Below, in pieces: positions 10,717 to 23,246 of a stretch of DNA of 64,000 nucleotides; the stretch's first letter is position 1, and each line of letters starts with the position of its first letter. The position numbers and the translations under genes were made by a program. This DNA is from Sarcomyxa edulis. Taxonomy: Eukaryota; Basidiomycota; Agaricomycetes; Agaricales; Mycenaceae. The stretch is taken from positions 1,302,001 to 1,366,000 of the forward strand of contig QUOL01000001.1 in NCBI GenBank assembly GCA_009761415.1, given 5' to 3'. The notes under the pieces were generated by a model. It saw nothing but the letters and a program-made list of their open reading frames with translations. It did no database searches and had not been told where the DNA came from.

Positions 10717-12574
10717 CTAGACGTCCACGCGAATACGTTGAATAACTGGTATAATCCTCTCCCATTCCTCCATAGCCTACGATGAACAGTCAGCCTCCGA
10801 TGAATAACCGTTTACGCGACCAACGTACCGTCTTGTAGAATTCAATTTGGCCATCCGCAAGGCTGCCTAGCATTTCCTTCATCTCTGCTTCCTTGGCGTA
10901 TTGGAATATAGCTTGTTCCCGGAGCGTTTCATCACTAAATGCGTCCGATGTCTCGTGCGCTGTAGTCACCGCATCTTGCAACTACAAAGAGATACAGATT
11001 GAGCATATGGGCGCGAGTTCGCTAGAGTGTCTGAATCTTACCTCCTTTATTTTGATATCCAACTTCCGCATCTTCTCTACTCTACTCCGATCATCATCTG
11101 CGCCACGAATAGCGTCTACCCGATCTTTCAGGTAAGCACCGAGTCCTAGTCCTGTACTTCCTGCGTGTCCACTGATAACAGCAGCTAGTCTATCTCGTTC
11201 AGCGGTGACGCCAGACAAGTAATCTGAAAGCTCCTCAAAATCCAATTGTTTCTGATCGCGTAATTTCAGAACAGCTCGGTTTGCGTGGGAGTAGGTGAGG
11301 AGAGAATGTAGATGAACTAGGAATGGGTCGGTTGTGGTCTGCGTCTAAGCATGGATGCACGCCTTTAGTTGGGCAAAGCAAGAAAATGAAGAGAACCTAC
11401 TGTATGACGTAATAGAGCAGAAAACTCCAGGAGAGTATTGGAAAAATGGTTCAACGGGTCGGTAATGCCTGATTCTAGAAATCCAAGACCCTGGACAGCG
11501 ACAGCCAAGTCGTGATAATCCGCGGTGAGGTCTTCTCCGGATTCCGGATTTCCATCTCTTTCAGCCTCAGATACAACCACCAGAGACGGAAATAAAAAGC
11601 AGTAAAACTAGACTCACCGGTTGTTCTGCTTCTCACACGACTCCATAAACGCTCTGATACCACGAGGCCTTCTTCAAACTTGTCTACATTTTCTCGCATA
11701 CTGAGAAACCGTTCGTCGGGTTTGCGTACATGGGCGAATGCATTAAGGAGAGTGTCAGAGATGCTGTCGATGATTCCTGGTGATGGCTCTGGACCTGGAG
11801 GGTGAGCTATATGCTGATGCATATGTACGTGCTGTTGAGGTCAAATGTAGCGATTGTAGATATGAATCTACAGGTGTTTGGACAAAAGGCTTACCCATTC
11901 TGTCGATTCAAAGAAGGCACGGACTAGAGTACTTCGTTGCAACGTCGGATGTCGTGCCAATCGTTGCAGAAATCGGTGAAGACTTGTTTCATGGTTTAGG
12001 ATAGATGTCGTCATATTGAAGGACATTGAACTCACTCTAGTCGCCGTCGTTCCATAAACTCTGGACTGAATCTGTCTCCAGTTATGTATTCTATTGTCTT
12101 GTGGGTTACTAGTGGCTACACGCAATGTCATTTGAACGTACCCAAACGATGTTTATCTGGAAGTGCAGGCACAACGCACGCCGGAAAGTCTCTGACCAGG
12201 TGTTCTCGCATGAAGACAAAATCCTGGAATCGTCGCCGGGAGGAAGGGTTGGGAGTAGAGAATATAGGTAGATTGGTCTGGTACGCATGAAGCTGTAAGA
12301 TGGAAGCTCGAGATAATAGATGGCCACATACCTTTGCAGTGACCAGATATGATACGTAGGCATCTTTAGTTTCAGCCAGCTCTTTGACAGGGTCCTTGAC
12401 TGCAGTAATTAGATAGCCCTCCCATTTTGGATCGTGGGGGCCTTCACTGTCTGTAGTTTGTTGTCTGAATCCTGGCCCTGATGTGGTAGCGTCGTCGTTG
12501 TCAAAAGTATATGCTGGCGCTGAAGGAGACTCCCAAGTGACACTATCGAAAACGTCTTCGTCGTCTCCAAGCAT
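10717..12574 (-). CDS. SNX4: Sorting nexin SNX4/ATG24-like (PX-BAR)
   Basis: A multi-exon gene. The acidic N-terminal region (MLGDDEDVFDSVTW) precedes a PX phosphoinositide-binding domain with the hallmark RRRFQDFVFMREHLVRDFP and VVPALPDK. After GDRFSPEFMERRRLE come helical segments of a BAR-like dimerisation domain: FLQRLARHPTLQRS, then DKFEEGLVVSERLW, LAVAVQGLGFLESGIT, then LRDQKQLDFEELSDYL and RVEKMRKLDIKIKE. The last exon ends in MEEWERIIPVIQRIRVDV, with its stop at 10717-10719. SNX4 recycles cargo from endosomes to the Golgi and takes part in selective autophagy. The domain order and C-terminal signature are family-typical. Confidence 0.88.
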
Positions 12575-12684
12575 GGCAGAACAAGTACCAGCAAAGTAGT
12601 GGAAGTGTTGGTTGATGCTGCGGTCGATCGTTTGGGCTGCTAGCTTAGGCGTGTAATTTTAACAGCTCAAAGCAGCCTCCCTCT

Positions 12685-15193
12685 ATGGCGTTCAGCCACC
12701 TTCTCCGTCTTGCCCCCCTCTTCTTGGGCATATCTGCCGTCGTAGCAACCTACGATGTCCCCTTCATGGATTCAGAATACTCCCGCCAAATTTGCTCCGG
12801 AATGTGGGGTGGAAAGAGTGCATACATCAACGGTACGTGCCTCGACCTCTCGACTCAACAACGTGTCTCTCATCCGCAATATGCAGTCACCTTCTCCCCA
12901 GAATCCCAGGGAACATTAGCCATGGTCATATACGAATATGCGGATGCAAAGTGAGACTTGCCTCTGAATCTCGGGTCAGTTGTACCAACCGTTGCCCGGA
13001 TAGTCTTCTTGGAAAAGTAACGTCAGTGACCGACGATTCATTACCTGTGAGTGCTACATAGACCTGGTTCTTACCGCTCCTATACATGCTGAGCGCTGAG
13101 CACTCATCTCGTAGCAGAAAACATACATTTGCACGTCGTCCGCTGCCGCTCTTGGCTTTTGCAGTAGAGCAGACCTTGGCCGATTTATTCTCGACCTCCC
13201 GGAGGGAAGACTTCTCAACAGTACCAGTTTCTGGACAGCGCGGGTCGAACTTTCATCAAGTACTACATCTACCAATTCCTCTGTCTCATCAAGCGGTTTC
13301 TGGGATAATCCAGAAGGAAACCCGACACCTCCAGATTCTGGCAATTATACCTCTCCCTGGAAAAGAGCTGTTGGGGGCAGCGCACATCGTCGAACCAACA
13401 ACGGCGTTAATACCAGTCCAGATGGAGTAGTCAAATTTACCGAGCCAATACAATATAACGTGCGCAAGACAGGATATTACTGCGTAGGCAAGTAGCACTC
13501 TTTCCATGTTGATTAGGCATCATCTAACCTGGCGTTATCAGCTATCGTTCCCGTTACCGTGCAACAATCAACATCCCGCCGTCAATCGTCTTCAGATCAC
13601 CCACCGTATGACGGTTAGTCGATTCAAAATCATTCTCCGCAGCTTTCGCTCATGTAGGTTAAATTTACTCAATTTACTAGGAGTGGTCGTCTTCAAAAAC
13701 ACGTTCAAGGGTAAACTTCCTGCAACAGACTACCCGAAAGTCAATGTAAGTGGTCTAAACCGTAGTCCTTGTTTTATGCTCACCCGATCTTAATTCCATT
13801 TTGTCTAGTTCTATTTTGCGATGTTCTTGTTGTACACTACCCTCGGAGCAGTATGGGGATGGATGTGCTATAGACACATACATGAACTCCTTCCGATCCA
13901 AGTACGTATCCCCTTCAGGTTCTCTTCCGAAGCTGACATTGTTGTTAGTATTACCTATCTAGTCTCGTTGGCCTTTTGGTCATCGAGATGGTCGCTAACT
14001 GGGGCTACTATCGATACCTCAATGCGCATGGCAAAAATACGGCATCCACTGTTTTCCTGTTTGTTGGTGAGTCATCTGCAGTTTGTGTTTCTATATCTCA
14101 TCACTGACCCCAAACGCGCAGTCGCCATCCTAGACGCTGGTAGAAATGCCCTCTCATTCTTCATGTTGCTGGTAGTCTCGCTTGGACTCAGTGTAGTACG
14201 TGAGAGCCTTGGCCGCACAATGTTGAAATGTCAGATACTAGCGGGAGCTCATTTCATATTTGGAGGTACGTCGCGTCCTTGACCACATTCATCAATTACT
14301 GATTGAATTCTTGCCTAGTCCTATACGCAGTGGGAATCGTTGAATTACAGCTCGAATCGACATCTGCTCTCATCCTACTACTCTTCGTGATACCATTAGC
14401 CTTCACGCTTAGCGGATTCCTGTTATGGATCATGTACTCGTTGAATGGTATGTCTTTCCAGAGCTCTATATCACTACTGCGTCTCAACTCCAATTACAGC
14501 CACTATATCCCAACTCCGCGCTCGGAAGCAACGATATAAGCTGTCGATGTTCGAGCGGCTATACTACATACTGATATTTACCGTCGTTGTCATCGCAATT
14601 TTCTTCGTTGTTTCTTCGTTGTCCTTCTCGGGACGCATGGCTGAAGGTACGTTCATAACGGCATGTCTCTACACATCTGATCGTATTTGTTTCGTAGATT
14701 ATGCTGCTAAATCATGGAAAGTCCGTTGGTGGCTCCTCGACGGATGGCTTGCCCTGCTTTATCTCGTAGCCTTCTCAGCGATCGCCTTCCTGTGGCGTCC
14801 ATCCGCCAACAACAGAAGATGAGTTTAGTCCTTTCTTATCAATCAGTCTTGTACTTACCTCCAATCCGGATAGCTACACTTCAGATGTCAGATGAGATCG
14901 CTCAAGATGAAGAAGATGCTGAGGACTATGATCTTGAATCTTTGGAGCATCGCACTAGGGCACGCGACGATGACGACGACGACGCTGCCACTCTTGTGGG
15001 CAGTCGGCGTGGAGGTCCGGACGCGTTAGTCGAGGACAACGTCGTCTTCGAGATTGGGGATGAAGATGACGACGACGACGAAATTACCTCCAAAAAGCGA
15101 CGAGAACGTCTGTCTGGAGAGCATCCCAACGGAGACGATGCTCATGAGCGTCAAGGGTTGATCGGAGGACAGACAAGAGACCGAACTGATTAG
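12685..15193 (+). CDS. PTM1-like Lung-7TM membrane protein
   Basis: The protein starts with a signal peptide (MAFSHLLRLAPLFLGISAVV) and a lumenal domain of about 200 residues with Cys and Asn-glycosylation sites. Seven hydrophobic segments follow in separate exons: FYFAMFLLYTTLGAVWGWM, LVVSLGLSVVRESLG, CQILAGAHFIFGV, LILLLFVIPLAFTLSGFLLW, YYILIFTVVVIAIFF and WWLLDGWLALLYLVAF among them. KATW-like SKSWKVRWWL and WRPSANN near the end are typical of the Ptm1/TMEM87/GPR107 family, Golgi and endosomal proteins. A highly acidic cytosolic tail (14887-15193) contains runs of Asp. The last splice junction is unclear: the frame reaches TGA at 14820-14822, directly before a GT. The protein may therefore end there, or may splice to the acidic tail by a site I could not define. 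Confidence 0.82.
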
Positions 15194-15289
15194 ATGTTCA
15201 AGGACCTGTTTCATTTACACAAGTTTTATTTCTCATGTGTAACATACATGCGCGCTAGCTGGACTCATATATCATAAAAATGCCCAGTA

Positions 15290-18200
15290 CTAATCCCGTA
15301 TACGACCAGAAGATACAGTGTACAGACGAGCTGCGATATTCATACTTTGCAATTCCTGCGTGAAGTGAAGGACGGTAAGAAAAATACTTGAAGAATGGCG
15401 TCGTAGACTCACCTGGAAAAGAAGCTTTGCAGCATATGGAATGTAAAGCTGGGAACACGCTGTCTTGTTTTTGCATGCACGGCACTGGAGAGACTGCTCA
15501 GTAATCGGGATTTGCAGAATACGAGGAACAGACATACCTCAAAGCTTTGTTTTTTCTGGGTGTTGATGGACTCGTTAGCTACTGGGAAATTGGAAAATAC
15601 TCGAGATAACTTACAAGATTAGCAATCGCTGTCAGACCGCATCTGAAATTGCCGATTTAGGTTTGAGATCGCTTTGAAATAACTGTGGAGACTCACATAT
15701 CGCAAACGTGCAGTCTGTAAGCATCACTGGCCTCAAACAGCCGCTCCTTCAAAAACCCAGCGATACCATGGGATATCATACAATCACGCTCCATCTCTCC
15801 GAAACGCAACCCACCGTCACGACTCCTACCCTCCACCGGCTGTCTCGTCAGGATTTGAACAGGACCTCTAGCACGTGAATGAATCTTGTCGTCCACCATG
15901 TGCTTTAGTCGCTGATAATATGTTGGACCTAGATATACTTGGGCTTGGAGTTTTCGTCCAGTGTGGCCGTGGTACATGACCTCCAACCCACGCGACTGAT
16001 AACCCTTCTGCCGTAAAAACGTCGAGACTGACTCGACCGTCAGATCTGTAAACGGTGTGGCGTCACCTTCATTCCCGATAAGGGTGGCAACCTTAGACAG
16101 AAGACACTCGACAAGATGTCCAATGGTCATACGAGATGGAATAGCGTGAGGGTTGATGATGATATCAGGAACGATACCCTCCGCAGTAAATGGCATATCT
16201 TCTTGACGGTAGGTGATACCGATCGTACCCTTTTGTCCGTGACGAGATGCGAACTTGTCACCAATCTGGGGGATACGCGTCGAGCGAACCCGGACCTTGA
16301 CGAATTTCTGACCTTCCGAGTTGGTCGTGATCAACACTTGATCAACGATTCCATTTTCGGTACTCTTCAATGGCGTCGAAACGTCCCGACGAGTGTGTGT
16401 CCGTGTTCGTTGTCCAAGTTCTTCGCTATCTGGAGGAATGGGCGCCGTCTTTCCAATGATAATATCCTCCCCAGCGACTCCAGTACCAGGAGCGATCAAA
16501 CCGTCATCCTCCAGTTTGTCGTACGTACCGTGCTTCATGCGAAGAGTGTTGTCACGGACAGGCTTCTCGAATTCCTCCAATTGTTGAATACCACTCTTCT
16601 TCTCGAGATCCATGTAACTTCGGTAATAGATACTTCGGAACAAACCCCGATCGATTGAACTTTGATTCATGATGACGGAATCTTCCTGATTATAGCCACT
16701 GTAACAGAGGATCGCCACAACAGCATTCTGACCAGCGGGGAGTTCTCGGAATTTGAGGTATTCCATGGACCGCGTCGTAGCAAGAGGTTTTTGAGGGTAG
16801 TAGAGAATGTTCGCCATAGTGTCCATGCGAATGAGGAAGTTAGTTAGATAGATGCCCATAGCTTGCTTGCCCATGGCTGATTGGTAAGTATTACGAGGAG
16901 ACTGTTATCGCGGTCAGTATCATAGACGAAGAATTCAAACAAAAACTGCATACCTGATTATGATCGGGGAACGGAATGATACTAGCACAAACACCGAGGA
17001 CCATACTCGGATGAATCTCACAATGCGTCCAGGTGTGAGCATTGACGCCTGCCTTCAACCGCGCCGCTGGGTCGAACTCTCCATCATTCGCCAACGTATC
17101 AACACCGCTTTGCTGAAGTCGCGAATTCTCCAAATCTTCTGGTGTCATCGAAATCATCACCGTTTCCTCTTCCTCCGCATCCAGTAACTCAATGATACCG
17201 CCCTTCACCAGCTGCTCCCATTTGAACTCTTCTCCATCATCTCGAGAGCCTTCGTTGAGCCATTTGACATGCTTCTTCTGGAGGGCGAGCTGCTGGTTCT
17301 CGACGATGAACAGCGGCCGACACACTCTCCCAGCATCCGTGTACAACCTAAGCTCCTTCTCTCGAATATCCCGCACAACCGATACTTCAGGACTGATATC
17401 GTCCTTCCTCCGAAGCTTCTTGATAGTCTTCACCAAATTTGCAGGATCCCGATGAACACCCATCCAGACACCATTGACGAACACCTTCGTACAAGGAGTC
17501 GACGAATGTGCGTTTTCTTCCAACGACTCCAAACCCCACTCTTCCAAAAACTCGATGACCGGTGCGGAGTACGAACCGACAGATATACACGCCATGAGTG
17601 CCAGATTTTTGACGAGACCACAAGCTTGACCTTCGGGCGTTTCTGCGGGACAGACCATTCCCCAATGAGTGTTGTGAAGCTGCCGTGGCTTCGCAATTTT
17701 GCCCTCTCGTCCTAATGGTGTGTTGCACCGACGTAAATGAGACAATGTCGAAGCGTAGGTATACCGATTCAACACCTGCGACACTCCAGCCTTCGACGAC
17801 ATAGATTTCTTCTGATCACCCCAATTACCCGTCGCCAGAGAGTATTTCAAGCCATTCGTGATCGTCTGATGTTTGACTGCCAACGCAAGATTGAACTCTT
17901 TGTGAGTTTCGACGCACTACAGGAACGGTCGGTGAGCATGTTTGTAGGGAAGAAGGCAGAGACACGACTAACCTTTTGCAAGTAGCGATACACATCCTTG
18001 GTCAACTTGCGGAAGAGCATTCGGAACAGATTGGCCAATAAAGGCCCTGCCAAATCAAGTCGCTTCTTCCCAAAGTGGTCACGATCATCAAGCTCTCGTC
18101 GTTCTAATGCAGCGAGGAGGAGACGATGAATCATATACCCAAAAAAGTACGCCTTCTTCGACTCTGATCCCTCCGCCATAGACACATGTGGCAACATTTC

Positions 18201-19465
18201 TTTTTGTAGAATCTCCTGGGCGTACCGTATACGACGTTCTCGTGAGAGACCTGTAGTCGTACCACGATTGCCTATGAAATCCAACGCCACCTCTCTGTCT
18301 TGGATGACGAAACCGTCGTCGATACAGGGTTTCAGCATTTCAAGCATTTGGGCGTCCTGCATGTCGTAACAGATATGTTCAAGAATATCACGATCTGAGA
18401 TTACGCCCAGACCACGGAAAACCACCCATATTGGAATGTCGACTTTGATATAGGGAATAGTGGCTTTCATGACGTTTCCCAGCTACAAGTCGATATGATT
18501 AGGATGACAGAAGGAAAGGAACGAAAATATACTGACAGATCGTTCTTGATTCCGATGGAACATCTTGACTTGGAACTGACTGATGGTCTTTCCGCCCTTT
18601 TCGACGGCACTACGGATCTCGGCAAGGAAATTGATGGGTGATGGTTGAGCTTTGGCAAAGACATAGACGTGATTAGTGGCCATACGCTCTTGAGCGATGA
18701 GCACCTTCTCAGACCCGTTGATAATAAAGTAACCTCCAGAATCGTAAGGACATTCGTTCAAATCGTACAAGTCTTGATCTTGTAATCCACGAAGGATGCA
18801 GAAAGTCGATCGTAACATTATAGGCACCTGGTGGAAACGTCAAGTCTGGCATTACGATCTCAAGTGGCACGAGCCACACACCTTGCCAATCCACACTTTC
18901 GTACTATCTTCCGAGCCCTCGTCATGCTCTGCCTCCCAAGCTACATCGCCAGGCATTCCATCGGGATCTTCTCGACCGACCAGAACTCGTTTCTTCATTT
19001 CGATGTACAATGGGGCGGAATACGTCAGATTTCTCAACCGCGCCTCCTGGGGAAACACGGGCACCACTGAGCCCTCGGCCTCTGTGATAGTGGGACGCGA
19101 AAGGTAGATCTGGCCGAATTTGATCTCGTATCGACGATTCATGTCAGTGTCGTGTCCCGTATGCTGGTCCGCCTGGTCAAGAATAAGATCCGAATTTTCA
19201 TCGACGAGTTCCTGCATGGTATTCTGTACGAATTCATCGAACGAATCCAGCTGTTGTCGGACGAGACCTTTCTGTTCGAAGAAGCTGGAGATGACAGTCC
19301 AGCAGTCCTCTTGAGTTATCTCCTCGTAATCATCTTCTTCATCTAGACCGTAATTTGGATCTTCGAAGGAGTAGGGGTCTTGCGTGGGGTTGAATTCTCA
19401 AGTAAGAGGTTTCAGAACTATTTGAAAGAAAAAGAACCAGGCATGCGATAGATACCTTGACTCAT
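15290..19465 (-). CDS. RPB2: RNA polymerase II second-largest subunit
   Basis: The gene encodes about 1,200 residues in a dozen or so exons, a normal length. Exon 1 is only MSQ plus one base, then [17 protein letters not shown]. Highly conserved RPB2 blocks are visible: [60 protein letters not shown] joined to [47 protein letters not shown] and [14 protein letters not shown]. The C-terminal zinc ribbon is made by HVCDICGL and FECRACKNK across two introns. The end reads [19 protein letters not shown], with the stop at 15290-15292. The protein forms the catalytic cleft wall of RNA polymerase II with RPB1. Confidence 0.98.
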
Positions 19466-19758
19466 AGTCTATAAACCACAGGAATAAAGAAAGCAACCAG
19501 GAGGACTGCTGAAAGTTTTGTGGCCAGATAGCAATGCAAAAGACCAAAAGGTGAAAATAGAGGTATTATAGAGATGTCGTGAGATTGATACAATGGGTTG
19601 GTATGTTGAGACGGGTTGAACGTCGAGGACGTCGAGGAAGAGGAATGCCAGGGCGCAAAAAGATGTTTAGTCACTGTTGTCCACTGTTGCAGTCTCACGC
19701 CAAAACAATCCCAGCCCGCTACCAGTAACAACTTGTTCGTCTTCTACTCTTACTTGGA

Positions 19759-20891
19759 CTACAATTTTGCATTTAGTAGAATGTCTATCTTCCTCATCGC
19801 ACTCCCAACATAGCCGCCCTATTTTCTGATCAGCCACGGCACGTAAAATCAACCAGCACACTTACCCCGAAAATAAGTGTATGGTTCAAATAATGGAATA
19901 GCTCGTACAGGTCTCCTCGAAGCTCGTATTGATGGACCGGGTCAGTCTTGGGATGGTGAGTATGGTAGGTGGTGAAGAATGACTCGGGAAAGCCTCCAAA
20001 AATGCGGGCTATCGCCAGGCTATCCATACAATGTGAGTTCGTTTAACACAACGGCATCTGCGATACTGACTCTGCTTCGTTGTGTCCATAGTAAGAGGCT
20101 GGATCGAATATGACGGGCTGTCCAGTCAACTTGTCTACACCAGTGTTTCCACTCTACCATTGTTATTCAAAATGTTCGCTAGTCCTGGCGGCAGACTCAC
20201 CCAAAGATCCCCATGGAGAAGAACCGGTTGTATCACCAACGGCCCTGTAAGGCAATGAGAGGTAGTCCAAAGTAAACCCGTTAGCAGGCTTACCAAGTAA
20301 TTTTGGAATCACACTGTTCAGACAATCGATTACACCAAACCTCCGAGAGTATAATGACAGCGCTCACGTTTTTCCGACCTCTTCGGCCTTGTTGATCAAA
20401 TCACTATATCCTCGTTTGTTCTCCAACTGCGTCAACAGGTCTTCGATCATTGCACTGAAACATTCTTCCCATGTCTTGAACCATCCATTTGCCAATCTCG
20501 TCGCCCCGCAGTATGTAGGAACTCCGAACCCGAACCCCTCAGGACTCTTCATCGCGTGTAGCTCTGTCGCTAACCTCATTCCTAGCACTTTCGCTGCTTC
20601 ACCTGATAGAAGGCCCATGTCCTTGTAATCTGAAATGAAGTACGGTCTTCCACCTTCGGAGACCCCGATAGCTAGCACACGAGGAGCCAATCCGGGGGCA
20701 GCGACACCTATTGCTCTCAGAGATTCGGCCTCTCCCACATACTGCTCCGACTCATCTGGCCGTCCTGACTTGCCGAAGTAACATTTTCCCGACGAAGAAT
20801 GTATCTGAGGGATATTGCCAGTAAAGGTGGCCTCGGGTTCTATTTCCTTGAGGTGCTCGAGCAGAACTGCAGGGATATTGGAATCCACCAT
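19759..20891 (-). CDS. Fructosamine/ketosamine-3-kinase family protein
   Basis: The first exon (20364-20891) holds a kinase-like N-lobe with FGKSGRPDESEQYVGEAESL, the acidic partner of the ATP-binding lysine region, and FISDYKDM. Splicing gives the catalytic loop LLHGDLWSGN, the signature of fructosamine-3-kinases, and then VIFDPASYYGHNEAE, which carries the metal-binding Asp. The last two exons give YELFHYLNHTLIFG and GGYVGSAMRKIDILL, with the stop at 19759-19761. The enzyme phosphorylates ketoamine adducts on glycated proteins so that they break down spontaneously. It is divergent from the flavin oxidoreductase at 21106, with 214 bp between start codons. Confidence 0.92.
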
Positions 20892-21105
20892 GATTGAAAG
20901 AAGTCAAGTCAAATCAAACTCCGAATGAGGTCACTTCCTCGACGCGTTCGTCTCACGTGCGCATAGCCACTGGCATATGGGCTGCTTTCGCTCGTTTGTA
21001 AGCCTCCCACATCGCACAAAAGATTGACTCACAGGCTCGTCAATCTCACACCTTACGTTTAGTAGACTTAGAGGTCCCTTCAGATACCAAGATCTTAGAG
21101 ACAAT

Positions 21106-22791
21106 ATGCCCCATATCAACAAGCCCGTCCCAGGAGCTCACGAGTATTATCCCTTGAACGAACCTGCCATCGGCACAGCGCTTCCTGCTCGGGTATGTCC
21201 TCGATCAATGGTAAGATCACTCATTAACACGTTTTGCAGGATGTTCCTATGTTGTTTCAACCTGTGACTATCAAGAACACGGTGTTCAAGAACAGGATCT
21301 TCGTCGTACGTCCGAAATATGTTTCCATCAGCTCTCTATGTTGATGATCACAACACACGATGCAGTCTCCAATGTGCCAGTACAGCTCTGACAACGGGTG
21401 AGTATTACCCCATGATTATACGGTAAGCGACTTATCGAGTCGACACAGGCACGCGACCGACTGGCACTTGGTCCACGTCGGAGTGAGTAGCCCTCTGAGC
21501 CATGCATCGCCTTTGTTCTCATCCTTGTGATTTGCTTAGGGCTTTGCTACCCGTGGCGTAGGAGCGATATGTATGGAGGCCACAGCCGTTGTACCCGAAG
21601 GTCGTATTTCACCCGAGGACGCTGTAAATGCTTTCACAGCTTCATTCGAATGCTAGACCTCGAAAATCTGACTGAAGTGCATCGTAGGGCCTATGGGCAG
21701 ACAGCCAAATGGCTTCACTGGAGCGCATTGTCAAGTTCAGTCATGCACATGACACCAAAATTGGTGTCCAGCTTGCTCATGCTGGTCGGAAGTCATCTAC
21801 GCTTGCTCCTTGGGTGAGGAGACCTGGTGTACCCTATACTGCCTTCAAGGACGACAACGGCTGGCCTGACAATGGTCTCCTACTCTTCCTACGTTTTGAG
21901 TTCATATCTCTGACATTGTTCATCCTTCTTTCATCCAGTCTATGGGCCTAGCGATCTCGCTTTCTCGGACGATTTCCCCAAGTCCATAGCAATGACCGAA
22001 AAAGATATGCAGTACGTCGAAGATGCCTTCGTCGCGGCTATCGAACGATGCGAGAAGATTGGATGTAAGACTTCTCTCTTACTGCTCGTATGAGATGTCC
22101 TACTGATACAGTTGATCAGACGATTTCATAGAACTTCACGGTGCTCACGGCTATCTGATCCATGAGTTCGTATCACCTCTCTCAAACACCCGTACAGACG
22201 ATTACGGTGGCCAATCTCTTACGAACCGTCTTCGTTTCCCTCTCCGTCTTATCGCACGTTGTCGCGAGGCTTGGCCATCCAAACCTCTCTTCGTCCGGAT
22301 CAGTGCCGTAGACTGGGCCGAAGGTCCTGAAAAAGGCGAAGACGGAACCTGGAAACAATGGGGAATTGAGCAAAGTATCATTTTTGCGGGAGAGCTCCAG
22401 AAACTGGGAGTAGATTTGATAGATTGTAGCGCCGGTGGGAATTGGTCGAAGCAGAAGATCCCCCTCGTCCCTGGATGTTTTGTGAATATCGCAGTCCTCT
22501 CATCTGATTCTCAGCTCACTGAGTCATCTCTCTTAGGTTCCTTTTGCCGAAGCTCTTAAGAAGGCATATCCTACTCTTCCCATCGGAGCAGTGGGGCTGA
22601 TAACGGACCCAGAACAAGCGGAGTCATATCTCAAGGACGGGAAAACAGATGTCGTATTCCTCGCGCGAGAATTGCTGAGGACGCCGCATTGGCCGCTGTT
22701 GGCTGCACATAAATTAGGCGTCGCGGTTAAGGCTGCGAATCAGTATGAGAGGGCATGGGCTTACAACGAATTGGCACCCTGGAAGAAGTAG
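21106..22791 (+). CDS. Old Yellow Enzyme family NADH:flavin oxidoreductase (YqjM-like class)
   Basis: Multi-exon gene. After an N-terminal extension, MLFQPVTIKNTVFKNRIFV leads into PMCQYSSDNGHATDWHLVH, the bacterial YqjM type of active-site region with an FMN-proximal Cys. Further family blocks are GVGAICMEATAVVPEGRIS, GVQLAHAGRKSS, FIELHGAHGYLIHEFVSP with LSNTRTDDYGG (FMN and substrate binding His and Tyr), DLIDCSAGG and VVFLARELLRTPHWPL near the end. This enzyme class reduces activated C=C bonds using NAD(P)H and FMN; the natural substrate is unknown. Exon 1 starts at MPHINKPVPGAHEYY. Confidence 0.93.
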
Positions 22792-23246
22792 AAGTATCAT
22801 CAAATAAATGTGAATGTACAATGTAGGACGCGTTACTAACTTACGCGTGTCATATAGAGATAGAAAATCTCGATGCCAGTTAGCTTTCTCAAGCCTCATG
22901 ATCTGCACTTGTAACCACCTAATCATTACCACCCCGACAAAAGTTTCGCCCAGTTGTCTGTAAGTCGTCCCATCCAAAAATAGAATTGCAAAGGACGTAT
23001 TTATAGATGTTTATTTCTGAAACGATTGCGCAAGCATCTATCAACAACGGTTCGACCCACAGATTCTGGGTTCGTCCCTCAGTAAACATCTACTTATTAT
23101 CTACTTGCTGTCTATTTTTCAAAGTAGCGTGCTAGTACCGTATAATAGTGTCAAGGCGGCCGTGTTCGACCGTATATCTTATATGCATGGGGAGAGCCTG
23201 TGTGGCATGCGTTAAACGAGAAGATTGTGGACGAAAAGAATGCCAC
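22792..23246. other. Convergent intergenic region with an imperfect inverted repeat
   Basis: This is the 3' flank shared by the flavin oxidoreductase and the ADCK2-like kinase. Arms TAGATGTTTATT (23004-23015) and AGTAAACATCTA (23091-23102) are inverted copies with one mismatch, about 75 bp apart. A poor inner inverted repeat (GACCCA / TGGGTT) lies between them. No ORF or RNA gene is recognised here. Confidence 0.4.

Noticed and set aside
23040..23085. GGTTCGACCC and GGGTTCGTCCC as tRNA T-arms
   Set aside because: Neither has the required T-loop spacing, and no acceptor, D-arm or anticodon arm pairs around them on either strand.
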